This document shows, piece after piece, positions 25,880 to 35,078 of a stretch of 64,000 bases of DNA. How positions within the stretch are numbered: position 1 is the stretch's first letter; every line of letters starts with the position of its first letter. The position numbers and the translations under genes are program-made. Below the pieces are notes generated by a model. That model was given only the letters and a program-made list of their open reading frames with translations. It was not told the DNA's origin and did no database searches. Source of the stretch: Lachnospiraceae bacterium oral taxon 500 (GTDB lineage Bacteria; Bacillota; Clostridia; Lachnospirales; Vallitaleaceae); contig CP027241.1 of the NCBI GenBank assembly GCA_002999035.1, positions 3,137,384 to 3,201,383 on the forward strand, given 5' to 3'.

Positions 25880-25908
25880 ATTATATTTCTTTCCTTTTGT
25901 TTTGTCAA
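25880..25908 (-). promoter_or_regulatory. Consensus sigma-A promoter of the 25318 gene
   Basis: On the minus strand TTGACA (25908-25903), exactly 17 nt, then TATAAT (25885-25880). Both hexamers are perfect consensus. The region from here to the ileS stop (25910-26172) holds no gene I can support. Confidence 0.8.
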
Positions 25909-26172
25909 TATTTCGGTTAAAATGTTTAATTTTGCGAAATAAAAGACGTCGATATTAGCTAAAGAGAAACGACTCTTTGGAAATATAAACAAAGAGCCGA
26001 CGCAAGCTAAAGGCCGCGCCGGCCATAATCTCATTTGTCTTTTTTTCCTTGTAACCTATCCCTCCGCCACGATTGCCTCGGCATAAATCACTAATCCTTC
26101 TTCACCCGCGAAAGCACAGGCCACCGTGCGAGTTTTTCCCCGAACCTGAGAACACTGCTGTTATTCCCGGTT

Positions 26173-29100
26173 TCAGCGCCTTTCTACCGCAAACAGCACC
26201 GTTTCTCCATTGATATCCCATTCTTTCTGATATGCCGCCGGCGTGCCCGCGCCGGCTTTTAATTCATCGGCCAGCACTTCTTCCTGAATCAGCTCTGCAT
26301 ATTTTTGAACAATGGCTGTCAGCTTGGCATTTTCCCCATAATAGAAAGTAATGTGATCGGTTACCTCAAAATCCGCTTCTTTCCGCATCGTTTGCACCTT
26401 GCTGATAATTTCGCGGACATAACCCTCTTCCACCAGTTCCGGCGTCAGCTTGGTATCGAGCACAACCGTCATCTCCTGATTTCCGGCCGACTCATAGCCC
26501 TCCTGCTTGACTGACTCAATTAAGAGATCTTCCTCGGCCAGCTTTACTTCCTCGCCATCAAAGTCAAAACGCAAGCTGCCATTGGCTTTCAGCTCATCCA
26601 TCGCGGCATTGCCGTCTACTTCTTTCAGCGCGTTTTGAATCTTACCAAGGAGCTTGCCGTATTTCGGGCCGACCGTCCGCAGCTGCGGCTTAAACTGATA
26701 CGTTGTAAAATCCCGCACTTCACTGGTAATGCAAATCTCCTTGACATTCAGCTCATCCTTAATGATGTCCAAAAACTCCGGCGCTAAGTTTTCTTTCAGC
26801 TTCAGATACATCTTGGCTAACGGCTGCCGGTTCTTAATATTGGCATTATTGCGGCAGGCGCGGCTTAATACAACCGCGTTCAGCACAATCTCCATTTGCT
26901 GCTCAATATCCGGATGCAGCAGTCTTTGATCAACTGCCGGGAAATCGCACAAATGCACGCTGACCGGCGCGTTCGGGTCAAGACCTGCTACCAGATTGCA
27001 ATAAATATCCTCAGCAATAAAAGGCACAAATGGTGCGGAGAGCTTCGCTAAGGTCACCAGCGTGGTGTATAAGGTCATATAGGCATCAATCTTATCCTGC
27101 GGCATATCCTTCTGCCAGAAGCGCTCACGGCTGCGGCGGACATACCAGTTGCTCAGTTCATCCACAAAATCCGTCATCGCCCGGGTGCATTCGGTGATCC
27201 GGTACTGCTCCATCTGCTGATCGACATAGCTGACCAAGGTATTCAGCTTGGAGAGGAGCCACTTGTCCATGCAGCCGAGCGCCGTCTTATCCCAATTCGG
27301 ATAATTCATCGGGTTGAACTGGTCAATTTCCGCATACAGTACATAAAAAGCATAGGTATTCCACAGCGTGCCCATAAACTTGCGCTGCCCTTCCGTCACT
27401 GCTTCGCCGCTGAACTTGTTGGGCAGCCAGGGCATGCTGTTATTGTAAAAATACCAGCGGATTGCGTCCGCGCCATAGGTGGCCAGCGCTTCAAACGGAT
27501 CAACCGCGTTGCCCTTGGACTTGGACATCTTTTGCCCGTTTTCATCCTGAACATGGCCTAAAACAATTACGTTTTTATACGGCGCCTGATTAAAGACCAG
27601 CGTGGAAATCGCCAGCAGTGAATAAAACCAGCCTCTGGTCTGGTCGACCGCCTCGCTGATAAAATCCGCCGGGAAACTTTGCTTAAACTTTTCCTGATTT
27701 TCAAACGGATAATGCCACTGGGCAAACGGCATAGCACCCGAATCATACCAACAGTCAATGACCGGCAGTACCCGAGTCATATCCTTTCCGCACTTTTCAC
27801 AGGTAATATGCACTTCGTCAATAAAAGGACGATGCAGTTCAATGTTGTCCGGGCAGTCCTTGCTCATACTCTTTAGCTCGGCAATACTGCCAATCGCGTG
27901 CCGATGGCCGCATTCACATTCCCAAACCGGCAGCGGCGTACCCCAGAAGCGGTCACGGCTTAAGCCCCAGTCAACCACATTTTCCAGCCAGTCACCAAAG
28001 CGGCGCTTGCCGATATTTTCCGGAATCCAATTAATCGTATTGTTGTTGCGAATCAAATCTTCCCGCACCTTAGTCATGGCAATAAACCATGTGTCCTTGG
28101 CATAATACAGCAGCGGCGTATCGCAGCGCCAGCAGTGCGGATAGCTGTGCGTATGCTCCTGAGCCGACAGGAGCTTGCCCTCATCTTTCAGCTGCTGGAT
28201 GATTAAGGGATCGGCTTTTTTAACAAACATTCCCGTCCACGGCGTGCCCGCCGGAAACTCTCCTTTTTCCGTGACTAATTGGACAAAGGGCAAGCCATAG
28301 GCTCTGCCGACCTTGGAGTCATCCTCACCGAACGCCGGTGCAATATGAACGATACCGGTACCGTCGGTCAGCGTAACAAAATCGGCACAGGTAACATAAA
28401 AGGCTTTTTCTTTAACCGCCGCATAGGTAAAAAGCGGTTCATACTGCCGATATTCCAGTTCCTTGCCGGTATACCGTTCCACCACCTTGGCGCTTTCACC
28501 CAGTACCGTCTCCAGCAGCGCTTCCGCCAAAATATAATAACTGCTGTCTTTTTCCGCTTTGACATAGCTTTCCGCCGGGTTGACCGCCAGCGCCACGTTG
28601 CTCGGCAGCGTCCACGGCGTAGTCGTCCACGCCAGAAAATAAGTATTTTCCTCGTCCTTGACCTTAAACTTGACGATTACCGTTTCTTCCGTTACATCCT
28701 TGTAACCAAGTGCCACCTCATGCGAAGACAGCGCCGTACCGCAACGCGGGCAGTAGGGCACAATCTTATGTCCTTTGTACAGCAAATCTTTTTCCCAGAT
28801 CTGCTTGAGCGACCACCACACGGATTCAATATATTCATTATGATAGGTAACATAGGGGTCTTCCATATCCGCCCAAAATCCAACGGTGCCACTGAAATCC
28901 TCCCACATGCCCTTATACTTCCACACGCTTTCCTTACATTTTTGAATAAACGGCTCCAGGCCATAGTCTAAAATCTGCTCTTTGCCGTCAATTCCCAGTT
29001 CTCTTTCTACTTCCAGTTCCACCGGCAAACCATGCGTATCCCAGCCGGCTTTGCGCGGAACGCACTGCCCTTTCATCGTCCGGTAACGGGGGATCAGGTC

Positions 29101-29295
29101 TTTGATTACTCTGGTCAGCACATGGCCGATATGGGGCTTGCCGTTGGCAGTCGGCGGGCCATCATAAAAAGTATAAATAGGATGCCCCTCTTTTTCTGCA
29201 ATGCTCTTTTCAAAAATATGATTTTTCTGCCAAAAATCAAGAATCGCTTTTTCTCTGTCAACAAAGTTCAGCTTTGTTGAAACCTTTTGATACAT
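26173..29295 (-). CDS. ileS: Isoleucyl-tRNA synthetase
   Basis: 1040-residue class I synthetase that charges tRNA-Ile and edits valine. The HIGH motif reads GKPHIGHVL near residue 50 and the KMSKS motif is MSKSKGNAVDP near 600. The CP1 editing domain contains WTTTPWTLPSNVA. The length and C-terminal region match the eukaryote-like IleS2 clade, which is often mupirocin-resistant; the clade assignment is by overall look only. It is preceded by a T-box and its own promoter. Confidence 0.97.
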   Translation of the reverse strand: MYQKVSTKLNFVDREKAILDFWQKNHIFEKSIAEKEGHPIYTFYDGPPTANGKPHIGHVLTRVIKDLIPRYRTMKGQCVPRKAGWDTHGLPVELEVERELGIDGKEQILDYGLEPFIQKCKESVWKYKGMWEDFSGTVGFWADMEDPYVTYHNEYIESVWWSLKQIWEKDLLYKGHKIVPYCPRCGTALSSHEVALGYKDVTEETVIVKFKVKDEENTYFLAWTTTPWTLPSNVALAVNPAESYVKAEKDSSYYILAEALLETVLGESAKVVERYTGKELEYRQYEPLFTYAAVKEKAFYVTCADFVTLTDGTGIVHIAPAFGEDDSKVGRAYGLPFVQLVTEKGEFPAGTPWTGMFVKKADPLIIQQLKDEGKLLSAQEHTHSYPHCWRCDTPLLYYAKDTWFIAMTKVREDLIRNNNTINWIPENIGKRRFGDWLENVVDWGLSRDRFWGTPLPVWECECGHRHAIGSIAELKSMSKDCPDNIELHRPFIDEVHITCEKCGKDMTRVLPVIDCWYDSGAMPFAQWHYPFENQEKFKQSFPADFISEAVDQTRGWFYSLLAISTLVFNQAPYKNVIVLGHVQDENGQKMSKSKGNAVDPFEALATYGADAIRWYFYNNSMPWLPNKFSGEAVTEGQRKFMGTLWNTYAFYVLYAEIDQFNPMNYPNWDKTALGCMDKWLLSKLNTLVSYVDQQMEQYRITECTRAMTDFVDELSNWYVRRSRERFWQKDMPQDKIDAYMTLYTTLVTLAKLSAPFVPFIAEDIYCNLVAGLDPNAPVSVHLCDFPAVDQRLLHPDIEQQMEIVLNAVVLSRACRNNANIKNRQPLAKMYLKLKENLAPEFLDIIKDELNVKEICITSEVRDFTTYQFKPQLRTVGPKYGKLLGKIQNALKEVDGNAAMDELKANGSLRFDFDGEEVKLAEEDLLIESVKQEGYESAGNQEMTVVLDTKLTPELVEEGYVREIISKVQTMRKEADFEVTDHITFYYGENAKLTAIVQKYAELIQEEVLADELKAGAGTPAAYQKEWDINGETVLFAVERR

Positions 29296-29477
29296 TTCTT
29301 CCTCCTAAATTTGTCGTTTTCTAATTCTGTTTTCCATTTGTCTCAATCAAAATTCAAAAATCTTCTCCCGCTCCTAAGATAAGCCTTTCTAACCATGCCA
29401 AACGGCAAGCAGAAAGACTTTGACCTGCGGCTAACTGTTTCGCGGCAGCCGCCGGTTTCGCCTCGTTAGTACGGCCA

Positions 29478-29790
29478 TAAAAAAAGCGCCCCTCATATTG
29501 CTATGAAAAGGACGATTGCTCGCGGTACCACCTTTTTTTCCGACCCTGTCGGCTCTGTCCCCACCCAATAGGCAAGGAATCCCGCTAACGGGGGATTAAC
29601 CCGGAAACCCTTACTCCGCAGTATATTCTCCGGCCGCACCTGACTGGCGCCGCAGCAAATAACTGCTTTCAAGGCTTCTCCTAAAAGAGGATATCCCTTA
29701 AGTTCCCTGCACGGCTTCTCAGCAGCGCCGCTCTCTGTAACAGTTTCCTTAGTTCATTTCTTTATCATCGGAGTTCTTTTATCCGCCGCT
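29478..29790 (-). promoter_or_regulatory. T-box leader controlling ileS
   Basis: About 310 nt of minus-strand leader ending 180 nt before ileS. The T-box core GGTGGTACCGCG (minus strand, near 29536-29525) is followed by the terminator hairpin CTTTTCATA/TATGAGGGG and TTTTTTT near 29489-29483. Stem I elements AGAGAG and GCTGAGA are visible upstream. A candidate isoleucine specifier ATC lies in GGATATCC near 29690. Uncharged tRNA-Ile is expected to stabilise the antiterminator. Confidence 0.88.
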
Positions 29791-29811
29791 TGAGCGGCTC
29801 GAATCTTTATT

Positions 29812-29840
29812 ATATTAATATACTTTCGCTGAATTGTCAA
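29812..29840 (-). promoter_or_regulatory. Promoter of the T-box/ileS transcript
   Basis: Minus strand TTGACA (29840-29835), 17-nt spacer, TAATAT (29817-29812), with a further TATAAT 3 nt downstream. Confidence 0.65.
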
Positions 29841-29949
29841 TGGTGGAGGGAAAAATTTAACGTTAAGCTATCCAAAATTTTCCCTGAAATTCCACAATTT
29901 GCGGACGACTTCTTTTCCCTTTTTTGCTAAAATATTTATAACAGCTGTA

Positions 29950-29978
29950 TTGCCGAAAATAAAATAGTTTAGTATAAT
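29950..29978 (+). promoter_or_regulatory. Promoter of the Rpn-like gene
   Basis: TTGCCG (29950-29955), 17-nt spacer, TATAAT (29973-29978), immediately before AAAGGAG and the ATG at 29993. The leader would be very short. Confidence 0.6.
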
Positions 29979-29992
29979 AAAAGGAGAAGAAA

Positions 29993-30859
29993 ATGGCCAA
30001 GCATAAAAAAACGCAGCCGCAAAAGCCTGTTGAAATTATGGAAAACAAAAAAAGCATTGATAATATGCGGTTCACCGTCCGCAATGATTATGCCTTTAAA
30101 AAACTGTTCGGGCGGCAGGAAAATATCATTATTTTACAGGAATTCCTATCGGTGGTATTGGAACTGGATAAAAGCGAATTTCAAGATATCATAATTGAAA
30201 ATCCGACAGTGGGCAATTATTATGCCGATGAAAAGCAAGGAATTTTGGACATTAAGGTAACTTTGCAGAGCGGCCAAAAAATCAGTATTGAAATGCAGAA
30301 CCTGTGGGAACCGCACTACGAAAAGCGAACCTATTTTTACTGGGCCAGCCGATATTTAGAATATTTTAAGCAGGGAGAACCCTATGAATATTTAAGCAAA
30401 TGTATTCATATCAGTATCTTAAATACCGTTTTTCCGCTGACATCGGAAATTCATTCGATTTATAAAGTGATAAATATTAAAGATTTTAGCAATTTCGGCG
30501 ATGATTTAGAATTTCATTTTTTGGATTTAACCAAGCTAAAAGCAGAAGATGCAACGGATTTAGAAAAATGGCTAAGGTTTATTCAAACCGATAACTTTAA
30601 AATCCGAGAACAATTAGGAAAGGAGAATGCCGTTATGGAATATGCCAATGGAATTATGAATCAATTTTTCAGCAGCAAGGAGGAACGCCTAAAATATGAA
30701 GCCGCCTTTCGCTATGACTGCGATCGGGCTTCGCTGTTTGCCGCTGGGCAGGAAACAGGCAAACTCCAAACCGCCCGCAATATGAAAGCTAAAAACTTCG
30801 ACTTAGAAACCATTCAGGAAATTACCGGCCTGACGGCTAAGCAGATTGAGGCATTATAA
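29993..30859 (+). CDS. Rpn/PDDEXK-family nuclease-like protein
   Basis: 288 residues of the PD-(D/E)XK nuclease family 2 (Rpn, recombination-promoting nuclease, formerly putative transposase_31). The core is NDYAFKKLFGRQEN, then GILDIKVTLQSGQKISIEMQNLW with D-x(n)-ExQ active-site residues, then Y(F)YWASRYLEYF. The C-terminal LETIQEITGLTAKQIEAL is the usual helical tail. Such genes spread horizontally and occur in many copies. The A/T-rich codon use differs from its neighbours. It is monocistronic with its own promoter and terminator. Confidence 0.88.
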   Translation: MAKHKKTQPQKPVEIMENKKSIDNMRFTVRNDYAFKKLFGRQENIIILQEFLSVVLELDKSEFQDIIIENPTVGNYYADEKQGILDIKVTLQSGQKISIEMQNLWEPHYEKRTYFYWASRYLEYFKQGEPYEYLSKCIHISILNTVFPLTSEIHSIYKVINIKDFSNFGDDLEFHFLDLTKLKAEDATDLEKWLRFIQTDNFKIREQLGKENAVMEYANGIMNQFFSSKEERLKYEAAFRYDCDRASLFAAGQETGKLQTARNMKAKNFDLETIQEITGLTAKQIEAL

Positions 30860-30913
30860 GTGTTTTTGCAAGAATTCGCAGCAGCAATCGAAGCAATGAA
30901 ATAATCCTATATC

Positions 30914-30940
30914 GTGGGTGTCAAATATTTTGACACCCAC
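30914..30940 (+). terminator. Terminator of the Rpn-like gene
   Basis: Perfect 12-bp arms GTGGGTGTCAAA (30914-30925) and TTTGACACCCAC (30929-30940), then ATTTTATATT. Confidence 0.85.
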
Positions 30941-31012
30941 ATTTTATATTCTATGCTTTTCTCCCCTTTGCGCTTTAACCAGCCATTCCTGTTTATGCTC
31001 AACGCCCACACT

Positions 31013-31057
31013 CGTAATTTGTCGGCACTTCAACGAATTACGAGCGCTTACCTGAAC
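31013..31057. repeat. Dispersed palindromic repeat, copy c, overlapping a gene end
   Basis: Arms CGTAATT and AATTACG (to 31042), then AGCGCTTACCTGAAC. The element overlaps the last codons and the stop of the ABC permease gene that ends at 31038. Confidence 0.7.
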
Positions 31058-31853
31058 CGATCCATCGTTTCACCGCCAAATCCAAAACTCCCACTAAAGC
31101 CACACAAATAATGGCCCAGGCAAACACGCCGGCCGTGTTTAAATTGGCCTTTTCAATCTGAAAAGCGCTGCCGATGCCATACTGCGGCTGACACAGCACC
31201 TCCGCACCAATGCAAACCTTAAAGCCCAGCCCCAATGCCGAGGATATGCCCGCCCAAACATAGGGCCGGGCCGTCGGCAAATAAATCTCAAATAACTGAC
31301 GAAAAAAACCGACCCGAAAAACCTTGGCCATTTGCAGGAGCTTCCTATCAGTTTCTTCCATTCCCGTTTTCCAGCTCCAATACAGCACCGGAAAGGAAAT
31401 CAAAAACACAACCAGTACCGGCGCGGCATTGGATTTCAGCCAAATAATCGCCAGTAAAATAATCGCCATAGTCGGAATTGCCTTAATCAACGCGATAAAC
31501 GGCGAAAAAAGTGCCGCTATGCTCTGATGTAAGCCGGCCGCCGCCCCCAGCAGCATTGCCAGCAGCGCCGTCAGCCCAAAGCCCAGCAAAAAACGCCAGA
31601 CCGTAGCTGCAATCGTCCGTCCAAACGATGCTCCGCTGACAATCCGAACCAGCTCGCGGTAAGTTGCCGCCGGGCCCGGCACTAAAATCGGCTGGTTTAA
31701 GCAACAGGCAATCAGGCTCCAGCTAAAAAGCAAGAGCCCGATTCCAAGCAGGAAAAAAACTTTATCTTTGCCGCCTGCTCCCGGCTTTTCAGCAAAACCC
31801 TCCGGCTGGTTCCGGGAAAAATTTTGCCTATTTTTGATAGTAAAAGGCTTCAT
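31038..31853 (-). CDS. NitT/TauT-type ABC transporter permease
   Basis: 271 residues with about six transmembrane helices and the SsuC/TauC-type cytoplasmic loop (KVFRVGFFRQLFEIYLPTARPYVWAGISSALGLGFK, containing the EAA-like region). The C-terminus WIGSGKRS and stop fall inside a dispersed repeat. It overlaps the substrate-binding protein gene by 26 nt. It is the third gene of an importer operon; the substrate is unknown and could be a sulfonate, nitrate or thiamine-precursor type compound. Confidence 0.88.
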   Translation of the reverse strand: MKPFTIKNRQNFSRNQPEGFAEKPGAGGKDKVFFLLGIGLLLFSWSLIACCLNQPILVPGPAATYRELVRIVSGASFGRTIAATVWRFLLGFGLTALLAMLLGAAAGLHQSIAALFSPFIALIKAIPTMAIILLAIIWLKSNAAPVLVVFLISFPVLYWSWKTGMEETDRKLLQMAKVFRVGFFRQLFEIYLPTARPYVWAGISSALGLGFKVCIGAEVLCQPQYGIGSAFQIEKANLNTAGVFAWAIICVALVGVLDLAVKRWIGSGKRS

Positions 31854-32964
31854 CCGGCATCTTTCCTCCGATGTTTTCAGCGCCGAAGTTCATCAGTTCC
31901 GTATAGTATTTTTCCAGCGCCACTTTAGCCTCAGCTGCATCCTTATACATCAAATTACAATTCGGGATCGCCTTAGCCACCACCGGCGCTTTCAGGTTAT
32001 CGCTTAACTCTTCCATGTAAGCGCCCACTGCCTGCGGATCCGTATTCGCAAATTCTATGCTTTCGGCAAGTTTGGCTAAAAATTCCTTGACTAATTCCGG
32101 GTAGTTCTCAGCCACCTCTTTTTTGACCAACACCGCTGTCTGCGGATAGCTGTCCTCGCTTCCGGTCGCTTTTTTCCATTCGGCCTGAATATCAAAGACC
32201 ACCTTGGTTTCCGGCTTCTTGGTCAATACCTGCGTCAGCATCGGCTCCGGTAAGAGGGCAATCCCAGCCTTGCCCGATAAGAATAGCGGCGCCAGCTCCG
32301 TCGCGCCGGCCACATATTCAAAGGTAACGTCCGTATCCGGGGTTAAGCCGTTTTTCGTCAGCAAATAACGCAGGGTTAAATCCGGCGTCAAGCCCCGGCC
32401 GATTAGCGTTATCGTCTTGCCTTTCAAATCCGCCCAGTCCTTGACCGAGTCATCGGCCGCCGCCAAATAAAGCACGCCCCAAACCGTCGAGCCGGCATAC
32501 TGATAGGCTGCGCCCTTATTATAGACTTTAATTGCCAAATTAGACGGCACCACCGCAAAATCCGCCTCGCCCGAAATTAACTTGGGCGCTAAGGTATCGG
32601 TTGCCACAACGCTATCATACGCCATCTTCGCTCCGTTTACTTCCGGACTTTCCTTGATCATCTTAGCTAAACCAATGGTCGGTACACCAGCCGGCATCAC
32701 TACCTGAAACGTCCGGTCGCCGTAATTCTCAGCTGTATTTTCCGCCGGTTTTGTTTCGTCCGTCTTCGTGTCTTTTTGTTCCTCTACCGGCTTCGTTTCG
32801 TCCTTCTTTTCTTCGGGCTTTGTTTCGTCCTTCTTCTCCGCAGCCGGTGTCTGCTGATTGGCATATGCCGAATCAGTTGGCGTAGTTTTAGACGTACCGC
32901 AGGCAGTCATTAAAACCATTAAAACCAAACCTAAACTCATCATTTTTAAAAACTTTGTTTTCAT
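31828..32964 (-). CDS. ABC transporter substrate-binding lipoprotein (NitT/TauT type)
   Basis: 378 residues with signal peptide and lipobox LMTAC. A low-complexity spacer of repeated KKDETKP-like units (about 40-80) places the binding domain away from the membrane. The binding domain follows (VVMPAGVPTIGLAKMI, FAVVPSNLAIKVYNKG, ADLKGKTITLIGRGLTPDLTLRYLL), similar to SsuA/TauA/ThiY-like proteins. The NGLTPDTDVTFEYV and LLPEPMLTQVL segments are typical. It is encoded between the ATPase and permease. Confidence 0.88.
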   Translation of the reverse strand: MKTKFLKMMSLGLVLMVLMTACGTSKTTPTDSAYANQQTPAAEKKDETKPEEKKDETKPVEEQKDTKTDETKPAENTAENYGDRTFQVVMPAGVPTIGLAKMIKESPEVNGAKMAYDSVVATDTLAPKLISGEADFAVVPSNLAIKVYNKGAAYQYAGSTVWGVLYLAAADDSVKDWADLKGKTITLIGRGLTPDLTLRYLLTKNGLTPDTDVTFEYVAGATELAPLFLSGKAGIALLPEPMLTQVLTKKPETKVVFDIQAEWKKATGSEDSYPQTAVLVKKEVAENYPELVKEFLAKLAESIEFANTDPQAVGAYMEELSDNLKAPVVAKAIPNCNLMYKDAAEAKVALEKYYTELMNFGAENIGGKMPDEAFYYQK

Positions 32965-33055
32965 AGAATCCCCTTCTTTCGTTGCGTAAACTTTGCCTCG
33001 GCCGCGGATGCAAGCCTTATCAGCCGTTTTTTCCCCCGCGGCGCGGACAAAACTC

Positions 33056-33751
33056 TTATTCCAGTATAAACTCCGCTTCTATCTCCTTTTTTAGCCCCTT
33101 ATATTCCTCTAATAAGCGTTCCGACGGATCTTGCGAAACCGTAAACTCCTTTTTAACCCTGGCCGGTGCAGCTGATAAAACCAGTATCCGATGCCCCAGC
33201 AGAATCGCTTCCTCTAAATTGTGGGTCACAAAAAAAATGGTATTCCTTCTCACCTCCCATAATCCAATCAATTCCTTAATCAGACGCAATCTAAGTTCCA
33301 TATCCAGCGACTGAAACGGCTCGTCCATCAGCAGCAAATCGCCCCCGGCATAAAATGCCCGGGCAATCGCCGCCCGCTGACGCATACCGCCACTTAACTG
33401 CGCCGGATAATAGTTCACAAAATCAATTAAGCCCAGTTTTTCAAGAATCGCCTTGGCTTTCTGGGCGTCCGGTTTGCCGCCCGGAAACATCACATTTTCC
33501 AAGACATTTTTCCAGGGCAAAAGCCGATCTTCCTGAAAAACATAGGACAACTTGCCGAAAACCCGACAACTTCCCGCCGATGGCGCACTTAAACCCGCCA
33601 TAATATTGAGCAGTGTTGTCTTTCCCGCTCCCGACGGACCGAGCAAACAGACAATCTCGCCCTTTTTCAGGGTAAAATCAAGACCGGCTAAGACTTTTAA
33701 ACCCTGATATTCTTTTTCCAGTTTATTTATTTCCACAATTATACCGCTCAT
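33056..33751 (-). CDS. NitT/TauT-type ABC transporter ATP-binding protein
   Basis: 231-residue ATPase with Walker A GPSGAGKTTLL, Q-loop VFQEDRLLPW (the QEDRLLPW form is typical of SsuB/TauB), signature LSGGMRQR, Walker B LLLMDEPFQSLD and H-loop FVTHNLEEA. It is the first gene of the importer operon. Its start lies 15 nt after the toxin gene, so it may be co-transcribed with the toxin-antitoxin pair. Confidence 0.92.
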   Translation of the reverse strand: MSGIIVEINKLEKEYQGLKVLAGLDFTLKKGEIVCLLGPSGAGKTTLLNIMAGLSAPSAGSCRVFGKLSYVFQEDRLLPWKNVLENVMFPGGKPDAQKAKAILEKLGLIDFVNYYPAQLSGGMRQRAAIARAFYAGGDLLLMDEPFQSLDMELRLRLIKELIGLWEVRRNTIFFVTHNLEEAILLGHRILVLSAAPARVKKEFTVSQDPSERLLEEYKGLKKEIEAEFILE

Positions 33752-33766
33752 TGTTCGACCTTCTTA

Positions 33767-34039
33767 CTAAAATAAATCACTATGAGAGCCTGTCCGAGTT
33801 AAATATAAAAGCAACTCATCTTCATTTATTTCATAAATCAACAGCCAATCTGGAGTTATATGACATTCCCGGCAACCTGTATACCTACCCGATAAACCAT
33901 GGTCACGATATTTCTCAGGCAAAGGCTTCTGATTAGCTAAAAGCCTAATTACTATTTCCAATAAATTGACATCATATCCTCGTTTTACGATCCGCTTATA
34001 ATCTTTCTTAAAACTAGCTTGATACTTAATCTTCAGCAT
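33767..34039 (-). CDS. YafQ/RelE-family toxin (mRNA interferase)
   Basis: 90 residues. KYQASFKKDYKRIVKRGYD, then PLPEKYRDHGLSGRYTGCRECHITPDWLLIYEI, is the YafQ pattern with His-rich active-site segment (DHxLxGxxxxxREcHIxPDWLLiYxi). The family cuts mRNA in the ribosomal A site. It overlaps the antitoxin gene by 14 nt. Confidence 0.9.
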   Translation of the reverse strand: MLKIKYQASFKKDYKRIVKRGYDVNLLEIVIRLLANQKPLPEKYRDHGLSGRYTGCRECHITPDWLLIYEINEDELLLYLTRTGSHSDLF

Positions 34040-34298
34040 TTAAATCTTCCATCAATTCTTCTACCGTAGAAAAAGCCTGACTCATACCAATTCCGGCTCT
34101 TGCGTTTTTGATTGCTTCTCTCGTTTCTAGATTCGGTATTTCCCCCCCGATTTCAAAGGGTATCCTGTATTCACGCACAACTTTTCTAGCATAGATATTA
34201 AAAGCGGTTGACATCGTCATCCCCATATCTTCACAAAATAGCTCAAACTGCTGTTTTAAATCGCTGTCCATGCTAATATTGATATTCGTATTTGCCAT
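34026..34298 (-). CDS. RelB/DinJ-family antitoxin
   Basis: 90 residues from MANTNINISMDSDLKQQFE (ribbon-helix-helix), then DMGMTMSTAFNIYARKVVREYRIPFEI, as in DinJ. The C-terminal part should wrap the YafQ-like toxin encoded after it. The start at ATG 34298 is preceded by GGAAAGGATGTATATT; a longer reading adds three residues. Confidence 0.9.
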   Translation of the reverse strand: MANTNINISMDSDLKQQFELFCEDMGMTMSTAFNIYARKVVREYRIPFEIGGEIPNLETREAIKNARAGIGMSQAFSTVEELMEDLNAED

Positions 34299-34319
34299 AA
34301 TATACATCCTTTCCTTCCT

Positions 34320-34994
34320 TTATTGCACCAGCAACAAATAATACACCAAAAAATTATATTGATACAAATATTTCGCCGCCACCGACTGCCGGATCAGTAT
34401 CAAAATCTCCAAATGCTGGCCGGTGCTGAACCAGTAATTCAAAAACAGCATCCCCAGCCACATCAGCAGTACGCTGAAAATCCCCCCTAATACCGCTCCG
34501 ACCGCCTTATTCAGCTGCCGGATAATCGGGAGTCTGGCCACGCCGGAAAGCAGCCGGCTAATCAGAGCAAATAAAATCAAAATCAGCACAAAGCCGATAA
34601 AAAACGATAAAATCTGCATAGCAATTCCTGCCAGGTTCTGTCCGATCTGCATTCGGGCATTCTCCAGTACCCCGGTCCTGCCTAATTTCTTGCCCAAAAG
34701 TGCCAATATCTGCGGACTGATTTCCGGGCCGGCCGGTGCCGCCGACGGATCGGTCAGTTTTTCCGCCACCGCTGCCAAATCAACATTGCGTAAAATCAGC
34801 TTCAGCAAAGTGTCATACAGGGAGGTATATCGATTCAGTAAGGGCAGCAATATAGGCTGAACAAAGAAGGCCGCTACTACCGCCGCAAAAGAAGATAAAA
34901 GCGAAAGCACCATCCGAATCGCTCCCAGCGCCGCTCCCAATCCAATCCCCAAAAGCAGCACCGCTATTACCACCAAATCTGCCATATTTATCAT
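34320..34994 (-). CDS. CvpA family membrane protein
   Basis: 224 residues with four hydrophobic helices of the colicin V production (CvpA) family: ADLVVIAVLLLGIGLGAALGAIRMVLSL at the N-terminus and VGAVLGGIFSVLLMWLGM later. The family is linked to envelope integrity, peptidoglycan amidase regulation and secretion, but its activity is unresolved. It follows DUF5711 by 84 nt and precedes the antitoxin by 21 nt. Confidence 0.85.
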   Translation of the reverse strand: MINMADLVVIAVLLLGIGLGAALGAIRMVLSLLSSFAAVVAAFFVQPILLPLLNRYTSLYDTLLKLILRNVDLAAVAEKLTDPSAAPAGPEISPQILALLGKKLGRTGVLENARMQIGQNLAGIAMQILSFFIGFVLILILFALISRLLSGVARLPIIRQLNKAVGAVLGGIFSVLLMWLGMLFLNYWFSTGQHLEILILIRQSVAAKYLYQYNFLVYYLLLVQ

Positions 34995-35078
34995 TATTTA
35001 TTCCCTCTCTTACATAAAAATTAAACTGCCGTCGGAATGATACCGCAGCTGTTTTCAACATCCGCCGTTCCGCCGGCT

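Noticed and set aside
25699..26034. N-terminal extension of the small exported protein up to 26034
   Set aside because: The extension covers the consensus promoter and leader and lacks a ribosome binding site; the signal-like segment begins at ATG 25695.
26050..26160. Short minus-strand frame ending in GLVIYAEAIVAEG downstream of ileS, resembling the end of a hotdog-fold protein
   Set aside because: An in-frame stop lies just upstream and there is no start; about 32 codons is too little to call a gene or a named remnant.
29393..29470. GC-rich inverted repeats between the T-box and ileS considered as a tRNA gene
   Set aside because: No cloverleaf with T-arm consensus can be drawn.
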